Shown one piece after another: positions 42,697 to 51,706 of a stretch of DNA of 64,000 nucleotides. How positions within the stretch are numbered: the stretch's first letter is position 1; every line of letters begins with the position of its first letter. The position numbers were made by a program, and so were the translations under genes. This DNA comes from Arthrobacter sp. YN (GTDB lineage Bacteria > Actinomycetota > Actinomycetes > Actinomycetales > Micrococcaceae). The notes under the pieces were generated by a model. It made no database searches and was not told the DNA's origin. It saw only the letters and a program-made list of their open reading frames with translations. The stretch covers positions 868,001 to 932,000 of the forward strand of contig NZ_CP022436.1 of the NCBI RefSeq assembly GCF_002224285.1, written 5' to 3'.

Positions 42697-44115
42697 GTGA
42701 AGACCACCGTTTTCGAACGGAATGTCCCGCAGACCGCCGTCGTATCCCATGCGCTGGAAGGTGCCGCCCACCGGCCTTTCTGGATCGACGACCTGAAGGA
42801 CTCAGCAACTCATTACCCGCAACTCGACGGCGATGCTGCCGCCGACCTCGTGATTGTCGGTGGCGGATACACTGGCCTTTGGACAGCACTTCGCGCCAAG
42901 GAACGCGACCCTGGCCGGACAGTGATCCTGGTGGAAGCAGAACAGGTGGCCTGGGCAGCGTCCGGCCGTAACGGCGGCTTCTGCGAGGCCAGTCTCACCC
43001 ACGGCCATGAGAACGGCAAGAACCGCTGGCCCGACGACCTTGAGACTTTGGACCGGCTGGGCATGGACAACCTGGACCGCATGCAGGAAGCCGTGGAGAA
43101 ATACGGCATGGATTGCGATTGGGAGCGGACCGGTGAACTCAATGTTGCCGTCGAACCGCACCAAGTGGCGTGGCTCCAGGAAGACGACAGCCCCGGCAGT
43201 GTCTTCCTGGACCAGGAGGCCATCCGGGCGGAGGTCAATTCCCCCACCTACTTGGCGGGGCGTTGGCACAAGGACTCCGTGGCTATGGTCCATCCGTACA
43301 AACTCGGTCTTGAACTGGCGCGGGTGGCAAGGGAGTTGGGCGTGGTGATCCATGAAGGTACCCGTGTGCGCGAACTCAACGACCATGAGCGCGGCGTCAC
43401 CGTCGTCACGGAACGGGGCAATGTAGAAGCCGGGTACGTGGTCCTTGGCACCAACGTGTTCCCGTCCCTGCTCAAGCGGAACCAGCTCATGACTGTCCCG
43501 GTGTACGACTATGCGCTCATGACCGAACCCCTTACGGCAGAACAGCTGGAGTCGATCGGGTGGAGCAAACGCCAGGGAATCGGCGATGTTGCCAACCAGT
43601 TCCACTACTACCGCATCACCAAGGACCACAGGATTCTCTTTGGCGGGTACGATGCTCTCTACTTCTGGGGCCGTCGCGTGGACCAGCGGCACGAATACCA
43701 GCCGGAGACCTGGGAAAGGATCGCCTCCCACTTCTTCACCACGTTCCCGCAGTTGGAGGGTCTGAAGTTCACGCACAAGTGGGCCGGTCCCATCGATTCG
43801 AGCACGCAGTTCTGCGCGTTCTTCGGCACTGCCCGGAAGGGGCGGGTGGCGTACGCGGCTGGTTTCACCGGGCTTGGAGTCGGGGCCACGGCCTTCGCTG
43901 CGGACGTCCTCCTGGACCTGCTGGCCGGCCTGGACACCGAGCGCACGCGGGTGGAGATGGTCCGGAAACGGCCGCTCCCCTTCCCTCCTGAGCCGCTGGC
44001 CTCCCTGGGCATCAACCTGACCCGCTGGTCCATGGACAGGGCCGACCACAACCAAGGGAAACGGAACCTCATCCTCAAAGCGCTCGACGCCGTGGGGCTG
44101 GGTTTCGACTCCTGA
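42697..44115 (+). CDS. FAD-dependent amine oxidase (PuuB/GbdP-like)
   Basis: 472 aa of the DAO family. VIVGGGYTGLWTALRA near residue 50 is the FAD dinucleotide site; SGRNGGFC is the characteristic post-dinucleotide segment; GFTGLGVG near the end closes the FAD pocket. Related enzymes oxidise gamma-glutamylputrescine, sarcosine-like or other secondary amines to aldehydes with H2O2 release. It follows the importer by 39 bp with AGGAGA upstream. With the aldehyde dehydrogenase across the TetR gene it gives an oxidase-dehydrogenase pair. Confidence 0.9.
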   Translation: MKTTVFERNVPQTAVVSHALEGAAHRPFWIDDLKDSATHYPQLDGDAAADLVIVGGGYTGLWTALRAKERDPGRTVILVEAEQVAWAASGRNGGFCEASLTHGHENGKNRWPDDLETLDRLGMDNLDRMQEAVEKYGMDCDWERTGELNVAVEPHQVAWLQEDDSPGSVFLDQEAIRAEVNSPTYLAGRWHKDSVAMVHPYKLGLELARVARELGVVIHEGTRVRELNDHERGVTVVTERGNVEAGYVVLGTNVFPSLLKRNQLMTVPVYDYALMTEPLTAEQLESIGWSKRQGIGDVANQFHYYRITKDHRILFGGYDALYFWGRRVDQRHEYQPETWERIASHFFTTFPQLEGLKFTHKWAGPIDSSTQFCAFFGTARKGRVAYAAGFTGLGVGATAFAADVLLDLLAGLDTERTRVEMVRKRPLPFPPEPLASLGINLTRWSMDRADHNQGKRNLILKALDAVGLGFDS

Positions 44116-44128
44116 CCCTCCCAACTAA

Positions 44129-44176
44129 GTAACAGCACATGTCGTAATGAGTGCCCATTGCGACATGTGCTGTTAC
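44129..44176. terminator. Long perfect hairpin between convergent genes
   Basis: A perfect 16-bp inverted repeat (44129-44144 and 44161-44176) with a 16-nt loop. It starts 13 bp after the amine oxidase stop and abuts the stop of the minus-strand gene. There is no T-run, so it may act by a Rho-independent-like or RNA-protecting mechanism. Confidence 0.6.
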
Positions 44177-44848
44177 CTACTTGGGGACGTTAGCGCTTGG
44201 GGCCGCTTTGCGTTGGGTAGAAGCGCTCGACGCCGGACGCTTGGCCGGCGTCGTTGGCGTCCGGGGTGCGGGGCGCTTCACGGCGGGGGTCTTCGTTACG
44301 CCGGAGGGACGCGGAGCCGAAGCAACCGGGCGCTTGGCCGGCGTCCCTGCGCGCGGCGCGGGTTTCCGCGGCGCGGGGGTGCGCTTTACCGCCGTCGAAG
44401 GCCTTTTGGCAGGGGCAGTGGCCCGCGAACCAAACGACGGCACCACCGCGCCGAGGAACAGCACAGCCAGTGTCCCAACCCCGGCCGCGGCAGCCAAGTA
44501 GAAGTAGATGTCGGAGTCCTGGGTGCTCCCGGCACTGCCCAAGGCGTTGGCATCCTGGTTGAAGGCGATACCCCACATCCGCAGGAACGCGATGCCGCAA
44601 CCAATGAACAGGCTGGTGCCCGCCGCGCCAAGGAGGACCACGAAGTAGCGGCGGCGGTTGAAAACCTGGACGAGGGACGCCAAATAGCAGACCAGCACAG
44701 CGCCGAGGAACAGGTACAACACCAGTTCCTCGAGCACCACCGCGGCCAGTACCAACAGCCCGAGCGAGACGAACGCGGCCACCACCGCTAGCTTCCCGCT
44801 GTTCCCCATGTGACGCATGAGGTTAATCATCGCCGACCAAGTGGCCAC
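44177..44848 (-). CDS. Membrane protein with Lys/Pro/Ala-rich cytoplasmic tail
   Basis: 223 aa from GTG 44848 (ATG at 44830 also possible). Four hydrophobic helices lie in residues 18-135. The C-terminal 75 residues are a low-complexity APKRPAP-type tail with strong positive charge, resembling histone-like tails of actinobacterial proteins. I do not recognise a domain. The tail could bind nucleic acid or acidic polymers; that is inference. Single gene, convergent to the amine oxidase. Confidence 0.8.
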   Translation of the reverse strand: MATWSAMINLMRHMGNSGKLAVVAAFVSLGLLVLAAVVLEELVLYLFLGAVLVCYLASLVQVFNRRRYFVVLLGAAGTSLFIGCGIAFLRMWGIAFNQDANALGSAGSTQDSDIYFYLAAAAGVGTLAVLFLGAVVPSFGSRATAPAKRPSTAVKRTPAPRKPAPRAGTPAKRPVASAPRPSGVTKTPAVKRPAPRTPTTPAKRPASSASTQRKAAPSANVPK

Positions 44849-44903
44849 GCCACGCCGTCGTACATTGCAGTTGAGTACCGTTGTGAGGCCCGCTCAGGCA
44901 GCG

Positions 44904-45536
44904 CTACTTGATAACGTATCCGTGCATGATGGTCATCACGGCGGCCACGCTCTGCTCGCGGGTCCGTTCCGGGTTGTACGTCTGACGGTCCAGTCCCACC
45001 ACGAAGATCGCTCCGAAGATCGCTGCCTCCAGTGAACCCCGGGCAATGGACTCGTTGACCTTGTACCCGGACGCAACGCTTTCCACGGCCGAACCAATCA
45101 CGGCCAGGAGCTCAGCCCGGAGTTCGGCGAACACGGCGCTCCACTCGCCGGGCGTGCGCCAGTTTTCACTGACCCACAGGCGGGCGAAGGAGGGGTAGTC
45201 GTCCATGAATTCCATGGCCTGGCCCACCATGTTGTTCATGGATTCCAAGGGGTCGCTGGCCTGTCCGCGAACGTCCTGGAGCCGGACCAGCATGATGTCC
45301 ACACCGTGCCGAAGCAGCTGGGCAATCAGGTCCGACTTACTGCCGAAGTTGTAATAGACAGTCCCCTTGGAGACACCAGCCGCGGCCGCGATCTCGTCCA
45401 CCGTGACCCCTGCGGCGCCGCGCTCGCCGATCAATTCCATGGAGGCCTCGAACAGACGCTGCTTGGTGGCGTTGGTGCGGCCGGGGCGGAGCTTCTTCTC
45501 TGCAGTGCCGGCGGGGACGGGCTCGGTGGTGCTCAT
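44904..45536 (-). CDS. TetR/AcrR-family regulator
   Basis: 210 aa from ATG 45536, which overlaps the stop of the upstream YhgE/Pip gene (ATGA). The DNA-binding domain has GAAGVTVDEIAAAAGVSKGTVYYNFGSK. It is the last gene of the operon with the membrane protein and degenerate ATPase. A palindrome upstream of the first gene (48468-48483) is the likely operator, giving autoregulation. Confidence 0.92.
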   Translation of the reverse strand: MSTTEPVPAGTAEKKLRPGRTNATKQRLFEASMELIGERGAAGVTVDEIAAAAGVSKGTVYYNFGSKSDLIAQLLRHGVDIMLVRLQDVRGQASDPLESMNNMVGQAMEFMDDYPSFARLWVSENWRTPGEWSAVFAELRAELLAVIGSAVESVASGYKVNESIARGSLEAAIFGAIFVVGLDRQTYNPERTREQSVAAVMTIMHGYVIK

Positions 45537-47569
45537 ACTGCGATCTCCGGCTTCAGCGTCTTGAGGGTCCACACCTTGTGCTTGCGGACGGCGAGCGTGG
45601 ACAACGCCATTCCCAGCAAAGTGTATCCAAGCAGGCCCAGGACAGTGGGCCAGATCATGCTGAGCTCACCTCCGTAGATCAAGTGCCGCATGCCGGTCAC
45701 CACGTAGCCCATGGGCAGGACCTCGTGCACCACGTGCAGCGGCATGGGGGTGGTTTGCCACGGGAACGTTCCGCCCGAGGACACCAGCTGCAGGACCAAC
45801 AGGATCAGCACCACGAACTTGCCGGGTGTCCCCATCAGCGCCACGATGCCCTGGATGATTGCGCTGAAGGCCATCACCGCGGCCAGCATGAACAGCCACA
45901 TGCCGATGGGGTGTGCGGGGTTCAAGCCCAGGCCAAGGTTCACCACGAGAGTGAGGATGGTGGCCTGCAGCACCGAGACCACGAAGAACGGCAGCCAGCC
46001 TCCGACGGCGATTTTCCAGGCAGGGGCGTTCGACGCCAGGGCCCGCTGGGTGATGGGCCGCATGGCCTGGACCAGCATGAAGACGCCGATCCACAGTGCC
46101 AGGGTCAGGAAGAACGGGGCGAGTCCGGCGCCGTAAGAGCCTGCCTTGGCCTGCGAGACGTTGTCCACCGCCACGGGATCAGCAATCACCTTGGACACGC
46201 TGCTTTTCTGCTCATCGTTCGGGTTGGGGATATCTCCTGCACCCTTGGCGAGTTCGGTGGCGAGGGTGTTTGAACCATCGGCTGCAGTCACTGCGCCGCT
46301 GGCAAGCTGTCCAGCGCCGTCGTCCAGTTGGCGGGCACCGTCGTCGAGCTTGGCCGCGCCGTCCAAAGCGGTCTGCTGTCCGGCGGCCAGTGTGGCTGCG
46401 CCGGTGTTCAGCTGTCCGGCACCTGCGGCGGCTTTCGAAATCGCGTCGGTGAGTGTCGGCGTGGCGCCGGCGAGTTTGGCGGCTCCGGCGCTCACGGCAG
46501 CCGAGCCGTCCGAGAGTTGCTGGATCTTGGCGGCGTCGCCGGAAATCTTGGCCTTCGCGTCCGTCACGGGGCTCGATGCCGCGGCGGCGTCGAAGTCCGC
46601 CAGGACCTTGGCGGCCTGCTCCTGCGTCAGCACACCGGCCGCGACCAGCCGCGCGTTGGACTCGACCACCCGGTTCCGGAGGCCTTTGTCTGCCGCTTCA
46701 AGCTGCCCGACGACGTCCTGGACTTTCGCGTTCAGCTCGGCGTTTCCGGCGGCTACTTGGGCTGCGCCGTCGGCGAGTTTCCTGGAGTCCGCAGGCAGTG
46801 TGGCCGTCTTGTTCTTCAGTTCGGTGAGGCCTGAGCTCAGCTGGCTGGCGCCGGTATTGAGCTGGACCGCGCCGTCCCGCAGTTTGGTCTGTCCGGCCAC
46901 GAGTTGGTCGGCGCCGGTCACCAGTTCCGTGGTGCCGCCGTGGAGTGTTGTGGCGCCGTCGCTGAGCTTTCCCACGCCTGTGGCAAGTTCCGAGGCTCCG
47001 TCCGCGGCTTTGACGATGGAGGCATGGATGGTTCCGAAGCCTGTGAGGAGCTGGTTTGCCGTTTCCTCGCCCACCTCCTTGGCCACTGTGGAGTGAACCG
47101 CTGTGGTGAGCTTGTCCACGATGGTGCTCAAAAGGTAGTTGTTGGCGTCGTTGGTGGTGACGTGCAGCATGGCCTGGTTGGCGGCGTCGAAGCTGCCGGG
47201 CGAGACCAGGTTGGCGGAGAAGTCCTTGGGGATGCGCAGCGCGAAGGCGTACTCACCCGTACGGACACCGGCGTCTGCATCCTCGGCGCTGGAGACCGGC
47301 TTCCAGTTAAAGACGTGTCCCTCCACCAAGCTGTCAGCCACTTTCCGGCCGGCCTGCAGTTCGGTGCCGTCCGACGACGTTGCTCCCGTGTCCTCCACCA
47401 CCAGCGCGGCGTCGATCTGGTTCAGGTTGCCGTACGGATCCCAGTTCGCATAGAGGTACACGGCGCCGTACAGCAACGGGACCATGGTCAGGGCGAGGAT
47501 GGTCAGCTTGGGCAGGAGCCCGCCGGTCATGCGCTTGAGTTCGGAGCGGGCGAGCCGCAGAACAGTCAC
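45533..47569 (-). CDS. YhgE/Pip-family membrane protein
   Basis: 678 aa. One N-terminal helix (about residues 19-38), a long extracytoplasmic region, and five to six C-terminal helices (from about residue 480). The extracytoplasmic part consists of heptad-like repeats of the type LADGAAQLxxGA (residues 190-450), the hallmark of the YhgE/Pip family, whose members include phage-infection proteins and ABC-2-like exporters. It overlaps genes on both sides by ATGA, so the operon is degenerate ATPase - YhgE - TetR. Confidence 0.92.
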   Translation of the reverse strand: MTVLRLARSELKRMTGGLLPKLTILALTMVPLLYGAVYLYANWDPYGNLNQIDAALVVEDTGATSSDGTELQAGRKVADSLVEGHVFNWKPVSSAEDADAGVRTGEYAFALRIPKDFSANLVSPGSFDAANQAMLHVTTNDANNYLLSTIVDKLTTAVHSTVAKEVGEETANQLLTGFGTIHASIVKAADGASELATGVGKLSDGATTLHGGTTELVTGADQLVAGQTKLRDGAVQLNTGASQLSSGLTELKNKTATLPADSRKLADGAAQVAAGNAELNAKVQDVVGQLEAADKGLRNRVVESNARLVAAGVLTQEQAAKVLADFDAAAASSPVTDAKAKISGDAAKIQQLSDGSAAVSAGAAKLAGATPTLTDAISKAAAGAGQLNTGAATLAAGQQTALDGAAKLDDGARQLDDGAGQLASGAVTAADGSNTLATELAKGAGDIPNPNDEQKSSVSKVIADPVAVDNVSQAKAGSYGAGLAPFFLTLALWIGVFMLVQAMRPITQRALASNAPAWKIAVGGWLPFFVVSVLQATILTLVVNLGLGLNPAHPIGMWLFMLAAVMAFSAIIQGIVALMGTPGKFVVLILLVLQLVSSGGTFPWQTTPMPLHVVHEVLPMGYVVTGMRHLIYGGELSMIWPTVLGLLGYTLLGMALSTLAVRKHKVWTLKTLKPEIAV

Positions 47570-48423
47570 TTTGCAGTCCTTTGGAGGTTTTCGGATTCGG
47601 GGTCAGCGGCTGCCTGGGGCGCCGCTGGAGTTTCGAGCGTTTCCGGCTCTTCAGCCACCGGCTCGGCAGCGTGTTTTGCTTTGGGCTCGACGGCGGCGGG
47701 TTGGGGCTCGACGGCGGCCGCCGGCTTGGCTTGGGCTGGTTCGACGGCGGCTGGCTCGGTTTCGGAGTGGGCGGCATCCGCCTCCGGTTCGGGTGGATGC
47801 ATCACGGAGTTGCCGATCACCGCGGCGGCTCCGGTCCAGTTGTCCGGGAGGGCGCCGACGACGGCGACGACGGCAAGTGGCCGCCCGGCGTCGGACGCCA
47901 AAGCCTGAAGCCTGGGCAACCACGCTGCGGGATCGGCGCTGTGGCGGTCGGGGGAGTCCACTACGAGGAGGTCCGTGGCCGGATCTGCGAGGGCAAGTGC
48001 GGTCAGGAGTTCGAGCCGGCGGGCGGCGGGAATTTGTTCAATCCAGAGACCCGCGATGTCCTCGAAGCTGTTGACCTTCAGCCATGGCTTACTCAGCAAC
48101 GCGCCACGGTAGCGGCGGGGGATGAGGGAGAGGTCTTCGGTGACGAGGTCACGGACGCTGAGGTGTTGCTCGGGTTCGTTGACGCCGGGGGAGTCCACCA
48201 AGGCGCTGGCGAGCCGGATTTTCTTGGTCTTGGTAGTGGTGTCCCAGCTGAGGACGCCGTTGCTGGGCTTCATGCGGCCGCTCAAGGCCAACGCCAAAGC
48301 GGTCCGCTGGTCCTGGCCCTCTCCGGCAACGAGCAGAAGTTCGCCGCGGCGGACCTGAAGTGACGTTGCCGGCAGGAGATCGTCCCGGCGGCCGTTGATC
48401 TGGAGTTGCTGTACGGACAGCAC
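47566..48423 (-). CDS. Degenerate ABC-type ATPase-like partner of YhgE/Pip
   Basis: 285 aa. Residues 1-195 follow an ABC ATPase layout, with LQVRRGELLLVAG leading into the P-loop position and LLVVDSPDRHSA in place of Walker B. The P-loop reads GEGQDQRTAL and lacks the Gly-Lys-Ser/Thr core, and there is no LSGGQ, so ATP hydrolysis is unlikely. The last 90 residues are a Pro/Ala/Glu-rich tail. It is the first gene of the operon behind a palindromic operator, and overlaps the YhgE/Pip gene. A regulatory or structural partner is inferred. Confidence 0.8.
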   Translation of the reverse strand: MLSVQQLQINGRRDDLLPATSLQVRRGELLLVAGEGQDQRTALALALSGRMKPSNGVLSWDTTTKTKKIRLASALVDSPGVNEPEQHLSVRDLVTEDLSLIPRRYRGALLSKPWLKVNSFEDIAGLWIEQIPAARRLELLTALALADPATDLLVVDSPDRHSADPAAWLPRLQALASDAGRPLAVVAVVGALPDNWTGAAAVIGNSVMHPPEPEADAAHSETEPAAVEPAQAKPAAAVEPQPAAVEPKAKHAAEPVAEEPETLETPAAPQAAADPESENLQRTAK

Positions 48424-48467
48424 AATGAAGCCTTTCGCAGAAATGGTGTCTGCTGAAAGTCTAACTA

Positions 48468-48483
48468 AACTGACTGGTCAGTT
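48468..48483. promoter_or_regulatory. Palindromic operator upstream of the YhgE operon
   Basis: AACTGAC-TG-GTCAGTT, a 7-2-7 perfect palindrome 45 bp upstream of the first gene's start. Fits a TetR-family dimer site; the TetR gene is the last gene of the operon. Confidence 0.7.
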
Positions 48484-48493
48484 CAAATAGAGA

Positions 48494-49951
48494 TTAGAGT
48501 CCGTACTTTTCAAGGAGCCGCAGCCATACTTCGCTGATGGTCGGATATGAAGGAACGGCGTGCCATAGACGGTCCAGTTTCACTTCGCCCACGATCGCAA
48601 TGGTGGCTGAGTGCAGGAGTTCTGCAACGCCGGGGCCCACGAAGGTGGCGCCGATGATCACCTGCCGATCCTCATCCACCACCATCTGGGCCCAGCCCTT
48701 GTAATCGGGGGAGTGCAGTTGGGAACCGGACACGTTGATGGGGAGTTCCACGCCAGTGACGTTCCTTCCCTGCAAGAGGGCCTGCTCCAGGCTGGGCCCC
48801 ACGGAGGCAACCTCGGGGTCGGTGAACACCACGCTCGGGACTGCGTAATCGTTGGCAGTATGGGCCCACGGGCTCCACGGTTTCGGTGTGCCCTGGAGCT
48901 TGCCGTTGGCCCTTGCCACGATCGCGTCAGCTGTAGCGCGGGCCTCGTACTTGCCCTGGTGGGTCAGGAGGACCTTGCCGGCGGCATCCCCGGCGGCATA
49001 CAACCAGAGCCCGCTGGTGCCGTCGCTGGCTGGGCCTTCAACCAGGCCGCTGGCATCGGTCGTGACCCGGAGCGGCTTGCCGTTCCGAGCCTCGACGCCA
49101 ACATTCTCCAAGCCCAGATTGGCCAGGGCGGGGTGCCGGCCTGAGGCCACCAGCAATTTGTCAGCGGTGACTGTTTTGCCGTCGAACGTCACTGTCACTG
49201 AGCCGTCGTCGTTCTTCCCTGTTCTCTCCACATCGGTGTGGACGTGGACGGTGACGCCGTCGGCGCGGAGTCCGGCCAGGACCAGGGTGGCGGCCTCTTC
49301 CGGGTAACTGCTCAGCAAACGACCGCGGGCAATGAGCGTGACGTCCGAGCCGAGCCGGGCGAATGCCTGCGCCATCTCCACGCCTGCCACGCCACCGCCG
49401 AGCACCGTGAAGCGCTTGGGAATTTCCTTGGCTGCCGTGGCTCCGCGGGTGGTCCAGCAGGGGATGTCCTTCAAGCCCTCGATCTCCGGGATGGTAGGAG
49501 TTGAGCCCGTCGCGACCACCACGGCATGGTGGGCCTTCAGCGCGTAACTGTTGCCGTCGAGGCCATCCACTTGGACCTCGCGCGGGCCCGTGATGCGGCC
49601 GCGCCCACGGATCAGTTCGATGCCCGCGCTGTCCAGCCATTCAACCTGGCTGCCGTCCTGCCAGTTGTTGGTGAACCAATCCCTGTTCTTCAGCGCAGCT
49701 TGGGCGTCGACCACTCCAGTAACAGCCTCGCTCGCCCCGGGCACCACTTGGGCGGAGTGGAGCACGCTCCCCGGACGAAGAAGTGCCTTGGAGGGGATGC
49801 AGGCCCAGTAGGAGCATTCGCCGCCCACTAATTCGCTCTCGATAATCACCGCCGTCAGGCCGCCGCGAACCACCCGGTCCGCCACGTTTTCCCCTACGGC
49901 GCCCGCGCCGATCACGATTACATCGAATTCCCGCGAGGTCTCGGCAGTCAT
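48494..49951 (-). CDS. Pyridine nucleotide-disulfide oxidoreductase, lipoamide dehydrogenase-like
   Basis: 485 aa. FAD site VIVIGAGAVGENVADR near residue 11; redox-active pair C-x4-C in GGECSYWACIPSK; NAD(P) site VLGGGVAGVEMAQA; second FAD motif LWLYAAGDAAG. At the C-terminus the dyad usually written H-P-T-x-S-E is present as SYPTISEV, so the catalytic His is replaced by Tyr. The protein therefore keeps the flavin disulfide but not the standard acid-base His. Mercuric reductase-type Cys pairs at the C-terminus are absent. The natural substrate is unknown. Confidence 0.88.
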   Translation of the reverse strand: MTAETSREFDVIVIGAGAVGENVADRVVRGGLTAVIIESELVGGECSYWACIPSKALLRPGSVLHSAQVVPGASEAVTGVVDAQAALKNRDWFTNNWQDGSQVEWLDSAGIELIRGRGRITGPREVQVDGLDGNSYALKAHHAVVVATGSTPTIPEIEGLKDIPCWTTRGATAAKEIPKRFTVLGGGVAGVEMAQAFARLGSDVTLIARGRLLSSYPEEAATLVLAGLRADGVTVHVHTDVERTGKNDDGSVTVTFDGKTVTADKLLVASGRHPALANLGLENVGVEARNGKPLRVTTDASGLVEGPASDGTSGLWLYAAGDAAGKVLLTHQGKYEARATADAIVARANGKLQGTPKPWSPWAHTANDYAVPSVVFTDPEVASVGPSLEQALLQGRNVTGVELPINVSGSQLHSPDYKGWAQMVVDEDRQVIIGATFVGPGVAELLHSATIAIVGEVKLDRLWHAVPSYPTISEVWLRLLEKYGL

Positions 49952-49982
49952 GGGAGAAGCCTACAACCGGCGCCTGTACGTT

Positions 49983-50040
49983 GTGGGGCCTGCTCTGCGG
50001 GTTTGGGGTGGGTTTTGGGGCGCAAAGTGGGCCTCGCAAT
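49983..50040. repeat. Dispersed palindromic repeat, copy 1
   Basis: Left arm GTGGGGCCTGCTCTGCGGG and right arm GTGGGCCTCGCAA around a G/T-rich centre. The same element recurs at 50935 and 57585, always between genes. Confidence 0.75.
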
Positions 50041-50107
50041 GCGACTCCCTGTCCAGATGCCGAGATGCGTATCTCATATTATGGGATGGGTGGCTAGGCT
50101 GTTTCGC

Positions 50108-50938
50108 ATGGGAGAAGATTTGAGGCCTTTCGTCGACTGGGACTGGTGCGCGGAGAACCTCGGGAAATTCGTGCTCGCAGATTCCCGCTGGTACCTCGAT
50201 GGCTCTTCCGGGAAGGACGCCTATGAGAGCGGCCATCTTCCTGGTGCTGTGTTCATCGACCTGGACCAGTGGTTGTCCGGGCCGGCGTCTCCTGAGGCCG
50301 GGAGGAACCCGTTGCCCGACCCCAACGTGTTTGCTGAAGGCATGCGGCACGCAGGGATCAACGACTCGGACACGGTGGTCGCCTACGACGATGCAGGTGG
50401 AGTCATCGCGGCCAGACTCGTGTGGATGCTCCGGTCCACAGGGCATAGTGCCGCGATCCTCAACGGAGGCATGGCCGCATATCCGGGCGAGCTCACCGCT
50501 CAGACACCTGCACCACGGACTGGGGACTTCTCGGCTCAAGCCTGGCCTGAGCACCTGATCTCCGCTATTTCCGAAGTATCTGACGGCAAGTACACCGTCA
50601 TCGATGCGAGGAACCGTGACCGCTTCGATGGACTCCAGGATCCCGTGGACCCTCGTCCTGGGCACATACCCGGGGCCGTGAACGTACCATGCCGCGAGAA
50701 CCTCGACTCCACGGGACACTTGATCCCGGAACTGCAGATTCGCGCGAACTTCGAACGTGCAGGCGATCTGTCCGCAGGGAACACCGTTTCCTACTGCGGT
50801 TCCGGAGTAACGGCCTGCCACAACCTGCTCACGATGGAGCAACTGGGAATGGGCCAAGGCAAGCTGTTCGTCGGCGGCTGGTCCCAGTACTCCCGCGTGC
50901 AGGAGACGCCAGTGGCGATGGTGTCACCGGGGTTGTGA
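50108..50938 (+). CDS. Two-domain rhodanese sulfurtransferase
   Basis: 276 aa from ATG 50108; in-frame ATG 50084 and 50003 upstream lie in or near the repeat. Residues 5-130 form an inactive rhodanese domain (ADSRWYLDG, SGHLPGAVFIDLD, VVAYDDAGG), and residues 150-270 form the active one with YCGSGVTACH, where Cys is the persulfide carrier. It transfers sulfane sulfur from thiosulfate or 3-mercaptopyruvate. Both ends are flanked by copies of the palindromic repeat. Confidence 0.92.
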   Translation: MGEDLRPFVDWDWCAENLGKFVLADSRWYLDGSSGKDAYESGHLPGAVFIDLDQWLSGPASPEAGRNPLPDPNVFAEGMRHAGINDSDTVVAYDDAGGVIAARLVWMLRSTGHSAAILNGGMAAYPGELTAQTPAPRTGDFSAQAWPEHLISAISEVSDGKYTVIDARNRDRFDGLQDPVDPRPGHIPGAVNVPCRENLDSTGHLIPELQIRANFERAGDLSAGNTVSYCGSGVTACHNLLTMEQLGMGQGKLFVGGWSQYSRVQETPVAMVSPGL

Positions 50939-50992
50939 GGCCTGCTCTGCGGGCTTCGCGTGGATTTTGGGGTGCCGAGCGGGCCTCGCAAT
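50935..50992. repeat. Dispersed palindromic repeat, copy 2
   Basis: GTGAGGCCTGCTCTGCGGG, then GGGGTGCCGAGCGGGCCTCGCAA. The left edge overlaps the rhodanese stop codon, and the right edge is 7 bp from the nanE stop. Confidence 0.75.
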
Positions 50993-50998
50993 GCAGGG

Positions 50999-51685
50999 CT
51001 ACGCGTGCATCGCGCCCTTGAACCAGCCCGTGATGCTCGCCGGATGTGTGATCGCCGTGCCGACAACCACCGCGAACGCTCCGGCGTCGAGGGATTGCCG
51101 GGCATGCGCCGGGGTATGGATCCGGCCCTCTGCAATGAGTGGCTTGCCCAGGTCCGCGGCGGCAATCTGCTCCAACAGTTCCAGGTCCGGACCGTCCGTC
51201 TTGGGGCGCTCGCCGGTGTAACCGGCCAACGTGGTGCCGATCAGGTCGGCACCCGCCTCGACGGCGGCAACGGCGTCGTCGAAGGACCCGCAATCTGCCA
51301 TAACCAAGGCCTGGGATTCCGCGTGAATGCCGGCAACGGTCGCTGCCAGGGTCAGCCCATCCGGCCGCTCCCGACGCGTTCCGTCAATCGCCACAACGTG
51401 CGCGCCGGCATTCGCAACGGCCAAGGCATGACGAAGCGTAGGTGTGATGAAGACTCCGTCATGTCCGTCCTTCCAGAGGCCAATGACAGGAACCTCGACG
51501 GCGGCACGCGTGAACTGCACGTCGGCCAACCCTTGGACGCGGATCGCCGCCGCGCCTCCGATGACAGCGGATGCCGCCACTTGGCCGGTGGTGCGGGGAT
51601 CGCGCATGGGTTCGCCGGGGTACGCCTGACAGGAAACGATCAATTGGGAGCGGAGGGCTTCAAGGCCTTCAGGTGTGAGGATCAT
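50999..51685 (-). CDS. nanE: N-acetylmannosamine-6-phosphate 2-epimerase
   Basis: 228 aa with a TIM-barrel of the NanE family: LIVSCQAYPGEPM at the start, GAHVVAIDGTRRERP (catalytic Lys replaced in many members by Asp/Arg pair region), LVMADCGSFDDA, and the phosphate-binding ends LIAEGRIHTPA and VVVGTAITHP. It converts ManNAc-6-P to GlcNAc-6-P. Last gene of the sialic acid operon, 21 bp after the kinase gene. Confidence 0.93.
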   Translation of the reverse strand: MILTPEGLEALRSQLIVSCQAYPGEPMRDPRTTGQVAASAVIGGAAAIRVQGLADVQFTRAAVEVPVIGLWKDGHDGVFITPTLRHALAVANAGAHVVAIDGTRRERPDGLTLAATVAGIHAESQALVMADCGSFDDAVAAVEAGADLIGTTLAGYTGERPKTDGPDLELLEQIAAADLGKPLIAEGRIHTPAHARQSLDAGAFAVVVGTAITHPASITGWFKGAMHA

Positions 51686-51706
51686 GATGTTCCCTTTACT
51701 TACGGA

